Positions 1-9,322 are shown, counted from the stretch's first letter. The stretch is 47,519 nt of DNA from Bacteroidota bacterium (GCA_023386965.1 JAEWIR010000011.1:1-47519); one strand, 5' to 3'. A program made the numbers and translations. The notes: generated by a model from the letters alone, not told the origin.

Positions 1-13
1 CCCCCCCCCCCCC
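1..13. other. Homopolymer C run at the window edge
   Basis: The window opens with 13 consecutive C residues and then a short GC-rich stretch. Nothing else here has such a tract. It is more likely a contig-end or sequencing artefact than biology. Confidence 0.5.
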
Positions 14-29
14 GCGACTGGTCACGCCC

Positions 30-60
30 AAAAAAAATCACCCAGAAAACTGAGTGATTT
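30..60 (-). terminator. Rho-independent terminator of the M13 peptidase gene
   Basis: Read on the minus strand, AAATCAC pairs with GTGATTT. After one mismatch an inner CAG/CTG stem closes a four-base loop, and a run of seven or more U follows. It lies a few bases past the peptidase stop codon. Confidence 0.7.
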
Positions 61-66
61 GTTGTT

Positions 67-2151
67 TTACCAGATCTTTATCCTTTCTTCCGGTGCCCTG
101 TACAACTTGTCGCCAGGTTTCACATCAAAAGCCTTATAGAAGGAATCCTGATTCACCAAAGGCCCGAAGGCACGGAAATAGCCCGGTGAGTGCGGATCTG
201 TCTTCACCTGGTTGATCATATACTGCTCTGTGGACTTCGTACGCCATACGGTAGCCCAACTCATGAAAAAGCGCTGATCCTGGGTGAAACCGCTGATAAG
301 TCCCGGATTGCCGTGGTCTTTAAGGTACATCTGAAGCGCCGTGTAAGCCACAGCCACACCTCCGAGATCACCAATATTCTCTCCGCTGGTGAATTTACCG
401 TTAATGAATGTCCCTTTTACAGGCTCATACTTGCTGTACTGATCGGCCAGCTGATTGACCTTGGTTTCAAAATTCTTTAGGTCGGCGGCAGTCCACCAGT
501 TGTTCAGGTTACCGTCACCATCAAAGCGGGAACCGGAATCATCAAAACCGTGAGAGATTTCATGTCCGATTACGGCACCAATACCGCCAAAATTGACCGC
601 AGGATCGGCTTTGAAATTAAAGAAGGGCCGCTGCAGAATAGCTGCCGGGAATACGATTTCGTTATTGGATCCGCTGTAATAAGCGTTTACAGTTTGTGGA
701 GCCATTCCCCATTCCGTTTTATCAACCGGTTTGCCCACTTTATCCAAATTCTTCGCGTAATTCCATTCGGTTACCTTCTGAAGATTCCCGTAATAGCTTC
801 CGCCTTCAGTAGCGGGGGTTAATTCAAGCTTGGAATAGTCTTTCCAGGTATCGGGATAGGCGATTTTCACACCAAATTTGGACAGTTTTTCCTGTGCTTT
901 TACCTTTGTTTCCGCAGACATCCAGTCCAGATTGCTGATGTGCTGCTGGAAAGCCTTCTTTAAATAGGAAATATAAGTTTCCATTTGCGCTTTGGCCTCT
1001 GCCGGGAAGTATTTTTCCACATAAAGTTTACCGAAAGCTTCGCCCAAAGTACCGTTCACTACACCTAAGCCGCGCTTATCCATGGAACGCTGCTCTTTCT
1101 GGCCCTGCAGGTATCTGGAATAGAAATTAAAGTTGATATCGTCCAGTGTTTTATTCAGGTTTCCGGCATTACCGGCTATCATCCTGGCTTTCATATAATC
1201 CTTGATTAAGGGCAGGTTCTTCGCCGTCATCCAGGAGTCCATATTCTGGTAGTATTTCAGCTCCGAAACAATCACCCGGTCAGTTTTTACACCCACCTTA
1301 TTCAGATAATCAGCCAGATTTACATTTTTAACCAGTTTCGGAAGTTCTGCAACGGTCTTCGGATTATAACGCAGGTTGGCATCACGGTTCTGCTCGTTGG
1401 TCAGGAGGTTTTGGGCCAGCTTTTTCTCAAAATCAACGACTTTACCCGCCGTTTGCACTGAGTTTGGCTGTCCTGCTTCTGTAAGAAGCTGAGCAACGTA
1501 TTTTTGATATTCAGCCAGCGTTTTGGTGTTGGATTCACTTTCTTTCTGGTAATAATCGCGGCCGAGGCCAAGGCTTGGTCCGCCGAAGTAAACCGCATTC
1601 ATGTTAGAATTTTTCAGATCCGGTCCAACCCGCCACGCATAAAATGGATTGTCGCCGCTTTTTGTGGCTTCAATCAGGTATTTCTGCAGGTCGGAAATAG
1701 ATTTAATTGCGTCAATTTTCGCCAAATCGCCCTTTATAGGATTGATGCCGTCCGCATTCCTTTTGTCCCAGTCCATAAATGTTCCGTACAAAGCCTGTAT
1801 TTTCTGACCTTCCGAACCCGGAGCAAAGTTGTCATTCAGAATTTGGTTTAAGATGCCGAGTGAAGCTACATCCACATCTTCCCTCAGGGCATTGAAACTT
1901 CCCCAGCTGGCTTTATCAGACGGTATCTCGGCAGTTTTCACCCAGTTTCCGTTTACGTAGCTGAAAAAATCATCCTGCGGACGAACGGTGGTATCCATAT
2001 AGGATAGATTTAGTCCTTCTTCCTTTACCGGTTCGGATTTCACCGGTGCTGCAGTTTCCGCTGCAGTTGCCTCTGCTGTCTTTGTTGTGGTACAGGAATT
2101 AAGGAAAACAACTCCCGACAGGGCCAGCAGGCCTATACTTATTTTTTTCAT
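67..2151 (-). CDS. M13 family zinc metallopeptidase, lipoprotein
   Basis: A 694-residue neprilysin/PepO-like endopeptidase expected to degrade peptides at the cell envelope. The zinc motif HEISH is at residues 530-534, followed by GFDD; a downstream GENIGDLGG segment matches the ENIGD zinc-ligand motif of the family. The start at 2151 is chosen because it opens directly into a lipoprotein signal peptide ending LNSC; an in-frame start 24 codons further upstream would bury that signal. Length fits the family. The gene is alone, diverges from the exonuclease operon and has a terminator right behind it. A TATATTTG element (2179-2186, minus strand) is the probable promoter. The family is certain; the physiological substrate is unknown. 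Confidence 0.93.
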   Translation of the reverse strand: MKKISIGLLALSGVVFLNSCTTTKTAEATAAETAAPVKSEPVKEEGLNLSYMDTTVRPQDDFFSYVNGNWVKTAEIPSDKASWGSFNALREDVDVASLGILNQILNDNFAPGSEGQKIQALYGTFMDWDKRNADGINPIKGDLAKIDAIKSISDLQKYLIEATKSGDNPFYAWRVGPDLKNSNMNAVYFGGPSLGLGRDYYQKESESNTKTLAEYQKYVAQLLTEAGQPNSVQTAGKVVDFEKKLAQNLLTNEQNRDANLRYNPKTVAELPKLVKNVNLADYLNKVGVKTDRVIVSELKYYQNMDSWMTAKNLPLIKDYMKARMIAGNAGNLNKTLDDINFNFYSRYLQGQKEQRSMDKRGLGVVNGTLGEAFGKLYVEKYFPAEAKAQMETYISYLKKAFQQHISNLDWMSAETKVKAQEKLSKFGVKIAYPDTWKDYSKLELTPATEGGSYYGNLQKVTEWNYAKNLDKVGKPVDKTEWGMAPQTVNAYYSGSNNEIVFPAAILQRPFFNFKADPAVNFGGIGAVIGHEISHGFDDSGSRFDGDGNLNNWWTAADLKNFETKVNQLADQYSKYEPVKGTFINGKFTSGENIGDLGGVAVAYTALQMYLKDHGNPGLISGFTQDQRFFMSWATVWRTKSTEQYMINQVKTDPHSPGYFRAFGPLVNQDSFYKAFDVKPGDKLYRAPEERIKIW

Positions 2152-2178
2152 TTTGATGATAACTTTGATTGAATCCAC

Positions 2179-2186
2179 CAAATATA
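2179..2186 (-). promoter_or_regulatory. Putative Bacteroidetes -7 element for the M13 peptidase gene
   Basis: On the minus strand this reads TATATTTG, an exact fit to the TAnnTTTG -7 consensus, 28 bases upstream of the chosen ATG. No clear TTG -33 element is visible, so support is partial. Confidence 0.4.
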
Positions 2187-2286
2187 ACGAATATTTTTGG
2201 GCAGAAAAGATAAGGAACAGCACGAAGGGTTCAGATTTTGCTCATGCCTTTGCAGTCTTGAAAATATACAAACATTTATCTCACAG

Positions 2287-3318
2287 ATGGCCAGGAAAAC
2301 ATTCATCCGCTTTACCGATAAAGGAATATACTGTCTGCCGGGCAAATTTTACCTTGATCCATGGAAACCCGTAGACCTGGCAATAATTTCGCACGGTCAT
2401 GGCGACCACGCCAGATGGGGAATGAAGAAATACCTTTGCCATGATTTCAGTAAACCTATATTGAAACACCGCATCGGGCCGGACATTGAGATCCAAAGCC
2501 TTGGATATGGCGAAGAGATTAATATCAATGGCGTGAAAGTCTCCTTCCACCCTGCCGGACATATCGTAGGTTCCGCACAGATCAGGATGGAATATAAAGG
2601 TTATGTAATTGTTTTTTCAGGCGATTACAAAACCGATGACGATGGTCTGTCTACACCTTTTGAACTTGTGAAATGTAACGAATTCATTACCGAAAGTACA
2701 TTTGGATTACCCATCTATAACTGGTTGCAACCTGCAGATTATGCAGACCTTATGCAAACGTGGGTAGACCAAAACAAACTGAATGGGAAAACTTCAGTAT
2801 TTATCGGCTATTCTTTGGGTAAAGCCCAGCGGATTATGAAATCTGTAGAAGGCAGTGGCAAAATCTTTGTCCACCAGTCTATCGCCAAGCTTAATGAAGC
2901 CATGGAATCGGTTAATATTGAGCTGCCTGATTATGAAACCCTTGATTTCTTGGAAGGAGCCAGGGCAACCAAAGGTGAAATCGTAATCTTACCACCAGCC
3001 CTGCTGGACTCCAATGTTATCAAAAAAATACCGGACCGGGCTACTGCCATATGTTCCGGGTGGATGCAGGTACGCGGATCCAGAAGGTGGCGCTCTGCGG
3101 ATGCCGGTTTTTCAATTTCCGATCATGCCGACTGGAATGGTTTGCTGAAGACTGTAAAAGCCACAGAAGCTGAAAAGGTGTACGTAACGCACGGGCAAAC
3201 AGCCGTTTTCTCCAAGTACCTGCGGGAACTGGGAATTGATGCCGTGGAACTGCAGACTATTTTTGGCGATGAGGAACTGGAGGAAAAGGAACTGCTCACC
3301 CAAGAAGAGAGTCAATGA
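2287..3318 (+). CDS. Ligase-associated DNA exonuclease (MBL fold)
   Basis: A 343-residue metallo-beta-lactamase-fold nuclease of the beta-CASP-like type found with bacterial ATP-dependent ligase/Lhr clusters. The metal motif HGHGDH is at residues 36-41, and later histidines occur in 'PAGH' and 'SDHADW'. It lacks a signal peptide, so it acts in the cytoplasm. The ATG at 2287 is preferred over one 90 bases upstream because the conserved N-terminus begins there. Its stop overlaps the ligase start (ATGA), implying translational coupling. In Pseudomonas putida an equivalent four-gene cluster (MPE, Exo, Lig, Lhr-Core) has been studied as a nucleic-acid repair set. The family is clear; the in vivo role here is inferred. 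Confidence 0.92.
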   Translation: MARKTFIRFTDKGIYCLPGKFYLDPWKPVDLAIISHGHGDHARWGMKKYLCHDFSKPILKHRIGPDIEIQSLGYGEEININGVKVSFHPAGHIVGSAQIRMEYKGYVIVFSGDYKTDDDGLSTPFELVKCNEFITESTFGLPIYNWLQPADYADLMQTWVDQNKLNGKTSVFIGYSLGKAQRIMKSVEGSGKIFVHQSIAKLNEAMESVNIELPDYETLDFLEGARATKGEIVILPPALLDSNVIKKIPDRATAICSGWMQVRGSRRWRSADAGFSISDHADWNGLLKTVKATEAEKVYVTHGQTAVFSKYLRELGIDAVELQTIFGDEELEEKELLTQEESQ

Positions 3319-4895
3319 AAGATTTTGCCCAACTTATACATGCCCTGGAAAGCACCAATAAGACCAATGCAAAGATCGATGCAATGGTGCATTATCTGCA
3401 AACCGCCGACTCCAGCGACAGGCTGTGGTTCCTGGCACTTTTCACCGGCAAAAGACCCAGACGGCCCGTAAATACTAATCTGTTACGGCAATGGGCCTTG
3501 GAATTAACACAGCTTCCGGAATGGCTCTTTGTGGAAGCTTACTCTTCTGTGGGTGATTTAGGTGAAACGCTTTCACTCATCCTTCCCAATCCCGCCGAGA
3601 CCATTGAAAAATCGCTCACGCAGTGGATGGTGGAACTTATCGCGCTGAAAGATTTTACAGAGGAAGAAAAAAAAGCCTATGTCATTGAGTCCTGGAACGG
3701 TCTGAACCATCTTGAGCGTTTTATTTTTAACAAATTGATTGGCGGAAGTTTTCGTATTGGAGTCTCAAAAAAACTGCTAATCAACGCTTTGGCTAAATAT
3801 TCCGGTATTGAAGCAAATACCCTGATGCACAGCATTATGGGAAAATGGAATATCGATGAAGTGGATTTTGAAAACCTGATTCAGGGAACAGATATCAACC
3901 CGGACGAATCCAAACCCTATCCTTTCTGCCTGGCGTATCCACTGGAAAAAGAAGTTCAAGACCTGGGCGAACGCGAAAGATGGCAGGCAGAATATAAGTG
4001 GGACGGTATCCGCGGCCAGTTCATTAAACGGAACGATGAAATATTTATATGGTCCCGCGGCGAAGAACTGGTTACCGATCAATTTCCGGAAATAGTTTCC
4101 GCAATGCAGGATATGTCCGGCAACTTTGTTATTGACGGAGAAATTCTGGTTGTGAAGGATGGCAAAGTACTTAACTTCAACGAACTTCAGAAAAGACTGA
4201 ACCGTAAAACCATATCAAAAAAAATGCTGGAAGAACTTCCCGTGCAGATATTTGTTTATGATATACTGGAACTGGATTATGAAGACCTCCGTGAAAAACC
4301 TCTGGCAGACCGGCGCGTCCTGCTGGAAGGGCTTATTATGAATAGCCCCACCGCCAATATTCATCTTTCTGAAGTTTTAGAAGCGGCAAGTTGGGAGGAA
4401 CTCGCCGATATCCGTGAAAAATCACGGGACAACAACTCGGAAGGTTTGATGCTGAAGGAGAAAGAATCGCAATACCACGCAGGCCGAAAAAAAGGCGACT
4501 GGTGGAAGTGGAAAGTGAGCCCCCTCACCATTGATGCCGTCCTGATCTATGCGCAGAAAGGTTCGGGGCGACGGAGCAGTTATTATACTGATTATACATT
4601 CGGTGTGAAGAGCGGCGATTCTATTGTGACGATTGCGAAAGCCTATTCTGGGCTTACAGATAAGGAAATTATGGAGGTTTCCAAGTTCGTGAATAAGAAC
4701 GCTGTTGAAAAATTTGGACCTGTGCGGACGGTGAAGGCCGAACTTGTCTTTGAAATCGCCTTTGAGGGCATCGGATTAAGTAACAGGCATAAAAGTGGTG
4801 TGGCACTCAGGTTCCCGAGGATTGTCCGCTGGCGCCGTGATAAAACGGTAGATGAGATTGATGATATTGATGAAATAAAGAAACTGATTCAATAA
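3315..4895 (+). CDS. ATP-dependent DNA ligase
   Basis: A 526-residue ATP-dependent DNA ligase. Motif I, KWDG, gives the nucleotidyl-acceptor lysine at K228; downstream are the IDGEI, SEGLMLK and WWKWK motifs of the adenylation domain, then an OB-fold region. An alpha-helical N-terminal domain of about 200 residues precedes the catalytic core, as in archaeal-type and LigB-like bacterial ligases. It is an accessory enzyme, since bacteria replicate with NAD-dependent LigA. It overlaps the exonuclease by 4 bp and lies 25 bp before the helicase, so the genes are co-transcribed. It probably seals breaks or gaps processed by its partners. The LigD polymerase and phosphoesterase domains are absent, so this is not a NHEJ LigD. 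Confidence 0.94.
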   Translation: MKDFAQLIHALESTNKTNAKIDAMVHYLQTADSSDRLWFLALFTGKRPRRPVNTNLLRQWALELTQLPEWLFVEAYSSVGDLGETLSLILPNPAETIEKSLTQWMVELIALKDFTEEEKKAYVIESWNGLNHLERFIFNKLIGGSFRIGVSKKLLINALAKYSGIEANTLMHSIMGKWNIDEVDFENLIQGTDINPDESKPYPFCLAYPLEKEVQDLGERERWQAEYKWDGIRGQFIKRNDEIFIWSRGEELVTDQFPEIVSAMQDMSGNFVIDGEILVVKDGKVLNFNELQKRLNRKTISKKMLEELPVQIFVYDILELDYEDLREKPLADRRVLLEGLIMNSPTANIHLSEVLEAASWEELADIREKSRDNNSEGLMLKEKESQYHAGRKKGDWWKWKVSPLTIDAVLIYAQKGSGRRSSYYTDYTFGVKSGDSIVTIAKAYSGLTDKEIMEVSKFVNKNAVEKFGPVRTVKAELVFEIAFEGIGLSNRHKSGVALRFPRIVRWRRDKTVDEIDDIDEIKKLIQ

Positions 4896-4920
4896 TTCCG
4901 GCCGGCAATTCAGATAACAG

Positions 4921-7374
4921 ATGACAGAAAAATTCAGAAACAGCAACGGATACCGGGTAATCCACAGGTGGATGGAATCCCGGAACATAGAACCGTTTAC
5001 CTTTCAGGCAGAAACCTGGTACAGGTACTCGCTTAAATATTCCGGTATGGTGGTCGCGCCTACCGGTTTTGGCAAAACATTTTCTGCATTCCTGGCTGTA
5101 GTCATCGACTTCATGAATCATCCGGACCAATACAAATCCGGGATGAAACTGCTATGGATCACACCGTTACGCGCGCTGGCGAAAGATATTGCCAAAGCGA
5201 TGAGTGAGGCGCTCGAGGATATTGGTCTGGATTGGGAAGTGGATGTGCGCAATGGCGACACGCCTAAAGACGTACGCGCCCGGCAGACAAAGAAAATGCC
5301 TGATGTACTGATAATCACGCCGGAAAGCCTTCATCTCCTTTTAGCTCAGAAAAATCATCCCAACTTTTTCAAAAACCTGAACTGCGTAGTCATAGACGAA
5401 TGGCATGAGTTGCTGAGCTCCAAACGTGGCGTCATGACCGAGCTGGCCCTAAGCCGAATCACAGGTTACAGCCCAAAACTCAGGATTTGGGGAATTACGG
5501 CCACCATCGGGAATCTTGATCAGGCGATGGAAGTACTTATTCCCTACGATCTGAAAAAAACCAAAGTGGTAGCCCGTGAAAAAAAGAAAATTGAAATTCA
5601 TTCTGTTTTTCCCGATGATGTGGAGGTACTTCCCTGGGCAGGGCATCTGGGTACCAAACTTGTGGATAAGATCATCCCGATAATCATGGCCAGCAAAACA
5701 ACACTGATCTTCACCAATACGCGAAGTCAGGCAGAAATGTGGTATCAGGTTTTGCTGTCCGCAAATCCGGAGTTTGCAGGGCAGTTGGCCATCCATCACA
5801 GTTCGGTGGACCGCGACATTAGGATATGGATTGAAGAGAACCTCTCATCCGGTTATCTGAAGGCAGCCATATCAACCTCCTCGCTGGATTTAGGCGTCGA
5901 TTTCAAGCCGGTGGACACCGTGATCCAGATAGGCTCCAGTAAAGGGATTGCGCGGTTTCTTCAGCGGGCCGGCCGAAGTGGGCACTCCCCTTTTGAGACT
6001 TCCAAAATCTATTTCGTCCCTACACATTCGCTGGAACTGATTGAGGTAGCGGCACTCAAGGAAGCGGTAAAGCAGAAACAGGTGGAGCCGCGCGAGCCAC
6101 TGGTGCTCTGTTATGATGTCCTGATTCAGTATGTAATGACTTTAGCGGTGGGCAGCGGTTTTGAGGAAGAGGAAACCTACCGCCAGATCTCTCAGACCCA
6201 CGCTTTCCGCGAATTCACTCCCGAAGACTGGTCCTGGCTTCTGTCCTTCATTACCGTGGGCGGCAAACTTAAAAACTATGAGGAATACCATAAGGTCGTC
6301 ATTCAGCACGGACTGTATAAGGTGACTTCCAGAAGGATCGCCATGCTTCACCGGATAAACATTGGTGCCATTGTGAGCGATTCCATGATGAAGGTGAAGT
6401 TCTTCGGAGGCGGTTATATCGGGATGATTGAAGAATATTTCATCTCAAAACTTAACAAAAATGATAAATTCGTGTTGGCTGGCCGTGTTCTGGAAGTTTC
6501 GCACATCAAAGAAATGACGGTGTACGTTAAAAACTCATCCGGCAAAGCAATCGTGCCAAGTTATTTAGGCGGCAGGTTGCCATTATCCTCTAATTTAAGT
6601 GGATTCCTGCGGGAAAAACTGTCCGAATCGCTGAATGCCAAATCATCTGAAAAGGAACTTACCTTCCTGCACCCGCTTTTGGTGAGTCAGCAGGAAAATT
6701 CGCACATACCCAATGAACATGAATTTCTGGTTGAAAAGATAAAGACCCCTGAAGGATTTCACCTGTTTATGTATCCTTTTGAAGGTAGGCTGATGCATGA
6801 GATCATGAGTGCCCTCGTAGCCTACAGGATTTCAAAAATTTCCCCAATCTCATTTTCGATGGCAATGAATGATTATGGATTTGAACTTTTTTCCAAGCTT
6901 GAAATCCCGGTAGATGAGGACAATATTAATGACATTTTAAGCAAAGAAAATCTTATTCAGGACGTGCTGAGTTCGGTAAATTCTACAGAGATGGCCAGAC
7001 GGAAATTCCGCGACATCGCAGTGATTTCCGGCATGGTGGTCCGCAATTATCCGGGTCAGCAAAAGAACAATAAGAACCTTCAGGCATCAGCCGGTCTGAT
7101 CTTCAACGTACTGGAAGATTACGACCCTCAAAACCTTCTCCTGAAGCAGGCTTATGCCGAGGTCTTTTTCCAGCAGATTGATGAAGCACGCCTGGCCACG
7201 GCATTTAACCGGATCCATGACAGCCAGATCATCCTAAAGGAGTCAAATGGCTTTACGCCACTCAGTTTTCCCATAAAAGTGGACAGTTTGCGCCAAAGTT
7301 TAAGCAGTGAGGACCTGTCGGCAAGAATTTTGAGGCTTAAGGCGGAAGCCATGAAAAAACGGATGAGGAAATGA
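4921..7374 (+). CDS. Ligase-associated DEXH-box helicase (Lhr-core type)
   Basis: An 817-residue superfamily 2 helicase of the short Lhr ('Lhr-Core') type. The Walker A motif APTGFGKT is at 46-53, the DEXH motif reads DEWH at 159-162, and motif VI QRAGRSGH begins at 348. A winged-helix and Lhr-specific C-terminal region follows. Lhr enzymes are ATP-driven 3'-to-5' translocases that unwind RNA:DNA or DNA duplexes. It sits between the ligase and the PdeM nuclease and overlaps the latter by 4 bp, so the cluster should be made as a unit. The full-length (about 1,500-residue) Lhr C-terminal extension is absent, as expected for cluster-encoded forms. Confidence 0.93.
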   Translation: MTEKFRNSNGYRVIHRWMESRNIEPFTFQAETWYRYSLKYSGMVVAPTGFGKTFSAFLAVVIDFMNHPDQYKSGMKLLWITPLRALAKDIAKAMSEALEDIGLDWEVDVRNGDTPKDVRARQTKKMPDVLIITPESLHLLLAQKNHPNFFKNLNCVVIDEWHELLSSKRGVMTELALSRITGYSPKLRIWGITATIGNLDQAMEVLIPYDLKKTKVVAREKKKIEIHSVFPDDVEVLPWAGHLGTKLVDKIIPIIMASKTTLIFTNTRSQAEMWYQVLLSANPEFAGQLAIHHSSVDRDIRIWIEENLSSGYLKAAISTSSLDLGVDFKPVDTVIQIGSSKGIARFLQRAGRSGHSPFETSKIYFVPTHSLELIEVAALKEAVKQKQVEPREPLVLCYDVLIQYVMTLAVGSGFEEEETYRQISQTHAFREFTPEDWSWLLSFITVGGKLKNYEEYHKVVIQHGLYKVTSRRIAMLHRINIGAIVSDSMMKVKFFGGGYIGMIEEYFISKLNKNDKFVLAGRVLEVSHIKEMTVYVKNSSGKAIVPSYLGGRLPLSSNLSGFLREKLSESLNAKSSEKELTFLHPLLVSQQENSHIPNEHEFLVEKIKTPEGFHLFMYPFEGRLMHEIMSALVAYRISKISPISFSMAMNDYGFELFSKLEIPVDEDNINDILSKENLIQDVLSSVNSTEMARRKFRDIAVISGMVVRNYPGQQKNNKNLQASAGLIFNVLEDYDPQNLLLKQAYAEVFFQQIDEARLATAFNRIHDSQIILKESNGFTPLSFPIKVDSLRQSLSSEDLSARILRLKAEAMKKRMRK

Positions 7375-8015
7375 AGCTGGAATCGCTCACAAAGAAAATT
7401 CACAGTCAGACACTGATATTTACCAATCAAAGGGCGCTCTATTGGGCAGAGCGGCAGGCATTGATCATCAGTGACCTCCATATTGGCAAAACCGCTTATT
7501 TCCGCAAAAACGGTATTGCCGTTCCTTCCGGCATCCTTACTGATGACCTCACCCGTTTGGCCGCTTTGCTGATTCACTATTCTGCCAAGGAGCTTATTAT
7601 TGTCGGTGATTTCCTGCATGTGGGACGCAATGCCGACTTCCGTATTTTTGAAGCCTGGCTGCAGGAATTTTCGCACCTTAAAATATTAATAATCAAAGGG
7701 AACCACGATCAGATCAAAGCCGAATTCATGTCGGTGCTGCCCGCCGAAATCCATGAAGACCACCTGATTCTGGAACCTTTTAACTTTATTCATGTTCCGG
7801 ATGAGAACGGGGATTATTTCACTGTTTCCGGGCACATTCATCCCGGCGTTACGGTTAAACTGGAGAGAAATAAATACATAAGCCTTCCCTGTTTCCGGTA
7901 CACCGACAGGCAGTTGGTGCTGCCGGCCTTCAGCAAATTTACCGGCCTGGATACAAAAACCTGTGGCGACTTCCAGTGCATCCCATTCAATGAGGATTTT
8001 ATATTTGAAATGTAA
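7371..8015 (+). CDS. pdeM: Ligase-associated DNA damage response endonuclease PdeM
   Basis: A 214-residue calcineurin-like metallophosphoesterase. Metal motifs appear in order: SDLHIGK (D35, H37), VGDFLHVGRN, KGNHD and SGHIHPG. Homologues in the ligase/Lhr cluster are Mn-dependent DNA nucleases/phosphodiesterases. The ATG overlaps the helicase stop as ATGA, so it is the last gene of the operon beginning at 2287. A 9-bp inverted repeat lies downstream, but there is no convincing terminator. It is probably an end-processing nuclease; the name rests on gene context and motif order. Confidence 0.88.
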   Translation: MKLESLTKKIHSQTLIFTNQRALYWAERQALIISDLHIGKTAYFRKNGIAVPSGILTDDLTRLAALLIHYSAKELIIVGDFLHVGRNADFRIFEAWLQEFSHLKILIIKGNHDQIKAEFMSVLPAEIHEDHLILEPFNFIHVPDENGDYFTVSGHIHPGVTVKLERNKYISLPCFRYTDRQLVLPAFSKFTGLDTKTCGDFQCIPFNEDFIFEM

Positions 8016-8043
8016 ATATTTCAAAATTTCCCGGGTCATTTGC

Positions 8044-8086
8044 AATATTCCCATACGACGCCGGCATTAGACATATTGGGAATATT
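8044..8086. repeat. Nine-base inverted repeat between pdeM and the PPOX gene
   Basis: AATATTCCC at 8044-8052 is the exact reverse complement of GGGAATATT at 8078-8086, with 25 bases between. It could be an operator for the downstream gene or part of a weak attenuating hairpin. There is no U run, so it is not a standard terminator. Confidence 0.45.
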
Positions 8087-8137
8087 AATTGTTGAGCAAG
8101 CATCAACCAAATCATTTTAACAATAAAAATCAAGATT

Positions 8138-8656
8138 ATGTCTGATGCTATTTCACCAAAAGAGAATTTATCTAACGAGGAAGCAATTAAAAAATTAAAG
8201 GAACTGGCGGAAGGAGCCGGAAACTGCTTTTTTACAACTAAGATTAACGAAGCCATGCCCCACACCCGTCCGATGGCTTTGCAGGAAGTGTGCGACCAGG
8301 GGAATCTATGGTTCATTAGCTCCTCGGAGAGCCATAAAAACGAAGAAATTTCGGATGATGCCAGGGTACAGCTGTATTTTCAGAATAACAGCAGCTATGA
8401 ATACCTGTATGTACTTGGTACAGCATCCATCCATAAAGATAAGGAACTGATTGACAAATACTGGACAGAATTTGCAAATGCCTGGTTCGACGGCAAGGAT
8501 GATCCGCGCGTCACCATAATCAAGGTAAAGCCTGTAGATTCATATTACTACGAGACAAAGGACAACAAGGTCGTTGCTATGGCAAAAATGCTTTTTGTAG
8601 CTGCTACAGGTGCCAAAATGGAAGACGGCGGTGTGGAAGGTAAACTTGAAATTTAA
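8138..8656 (+). CDS. Pyridoxamine 5'-phosphate oxidase-fold general stress protein
   Basis: A 172-residue split-barrel flavin-binding protein like general stress protein 26. Visible features are the acidic N-terminal helix, the 'TRPMALQEV' strand and 'LWFISSSESHKNEEI', typical of this subgroup, and a C-terminal segment with 'VKPVDSYYYE'. It probably binds FMN or F420-like flavin. It is not the vitamin B6 enzyme PdxH, which is longer and has a different active site. The lipocalin gene follows 8 bp after its stop, suggesting a stress-related two-gene unit. Confidence 0.85.
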   Translation: MSDAISPKENLSNEEAIKKLKELAEGAGNCFFTTKINEAMPHTRPMALQEVCDQGNLWFISSSESHKNEEISDDARVQLYFQNNSSYEYLYVLGTASIHKDKELIDKYWTEFANAWFDGKDDPRVTIIKVKPVDSYYYETKDNKVVAMAKMLFVAATGAKMEDGGVEGKLEI

Positions 8657-8664
8657 GCAAAGTT

Positions 8665-9198
8665 ATGACCGCAAAGAAAATATTGATTCCCGTTTCAATA
8701 AGTCTGTTGGGTCTGCTTTTACTGAACTCCTGCAAAGCGAAAATTCCTGCCGGGGCCGAAGCTGTAAAAGGTTTCGACAAAGAGCGTTATTTAGGGAAAT
8801 GGTATGAAATTGCCAGACTCGACTTCATCTGGGAGAAAAACCTCAATAATGTCACTGCAGAATACGGAACAAAGGACAATGGCAACATCAGTGTGCTGAA
8901 CCGCGGTTACGATTACACAAAGAATAAGTGGAAAGAATCTAAGGGCGAAGCAAAGCCGGTAGATGATCCAACAACAGGAAGTCTGAAAGTAGCCTTTTTC
9001 AAACCGTTTTGGGCAGGCTATAATGTAATTGACCTGCATGACTACAGGTATGCTCTTGTTGCAGGCGACAGTCTGGACAACCTTTGGATCCTTTCGCGGG
9101 AAAAGACCATCCCCGAAGATATAAAACAAAGATTTCTGGCCAAAGCAAGAAGTATAGGTTATAAAACCGACGATCTTGTTTGGGTGGAACATGATTAA
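8665..9198 (+). CDS. Lipocalin family outer-membrane lipoprotein (Blc-like)
   Basis: A 177-residue lipocalin. The lipoprotein signal ends LLNSC with the lipidated cysteine at residue 23. The lipocalin GxW motif is in 'YLGKWYEIARLDF', followed by a strand pattern ending in 'LWILSREKTIP', typical of bacterial lipocalin Blc. Such proteins bind lysophospholipids or fatty acids at the outer membrane and are often stress-induced, consistent with the PPOX stress gene just upstream. A terminator hairpin follows. Confidence 0.9.
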   Translation: MTAKKILIPVSISLLGLLLLNSCKAKIPAGAEAVKGFDKERYLGKWYEIARLDFIWEKNLNNVTAEYGTKDNGNISVLNRGYDYTKNKWKESKGEAKPVDDPTTGSLKVAFFKPFWAGYNVIDLHDYRYALVAGDSLDNLWILSREKTIPEDIKQRFLAKARSIGYKTDDLVWVEHD

Positions 9199-9216
9199 TA
9201 AATTGAATTTATTTGA

Positions 9217-9258
9217 TAAAGCGGTGTGCAGTCTACATAGATTGCGCCCGCTTTTTTT
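9217..9258 (+). terminator. Terminator after the lipocalin gene
   Basis: AAAGCGG pairs with CCGCTTT around an imperfect GTGCA/TGCGC inner stem and a loop, followed by a T run ending near 9258. It lies about 20 bases past the lipocalin stop. Confidence 0.65.
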
Positions 9259-9294
9259 ATTCCGATGTTGGGCTGACTGTTTAAGATGATCACC

Positions 9295-9322
9295 TTTTGT
9301 TGGGTCAATTAACTTACTTTTG
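9295..9322 (+). promoter_or_regulatory. Putative promoter of the MBL hydrolase gene
   Basis: TACTTTTG at 9315-9322 fits the Bacteroidetes -7 consensus TAnnTTTG. A TTG lies 15 bases upstream (9297-9299), slightly closer than the usual 17-23. The gene starts 46 bases downstream. Confidence 0.45.

Noticed and set aside
3315..4895. LigD-type NHEJ system
   Set aside because: No Ku gene and no polymerase or phosphoesterase domain in the ligase.
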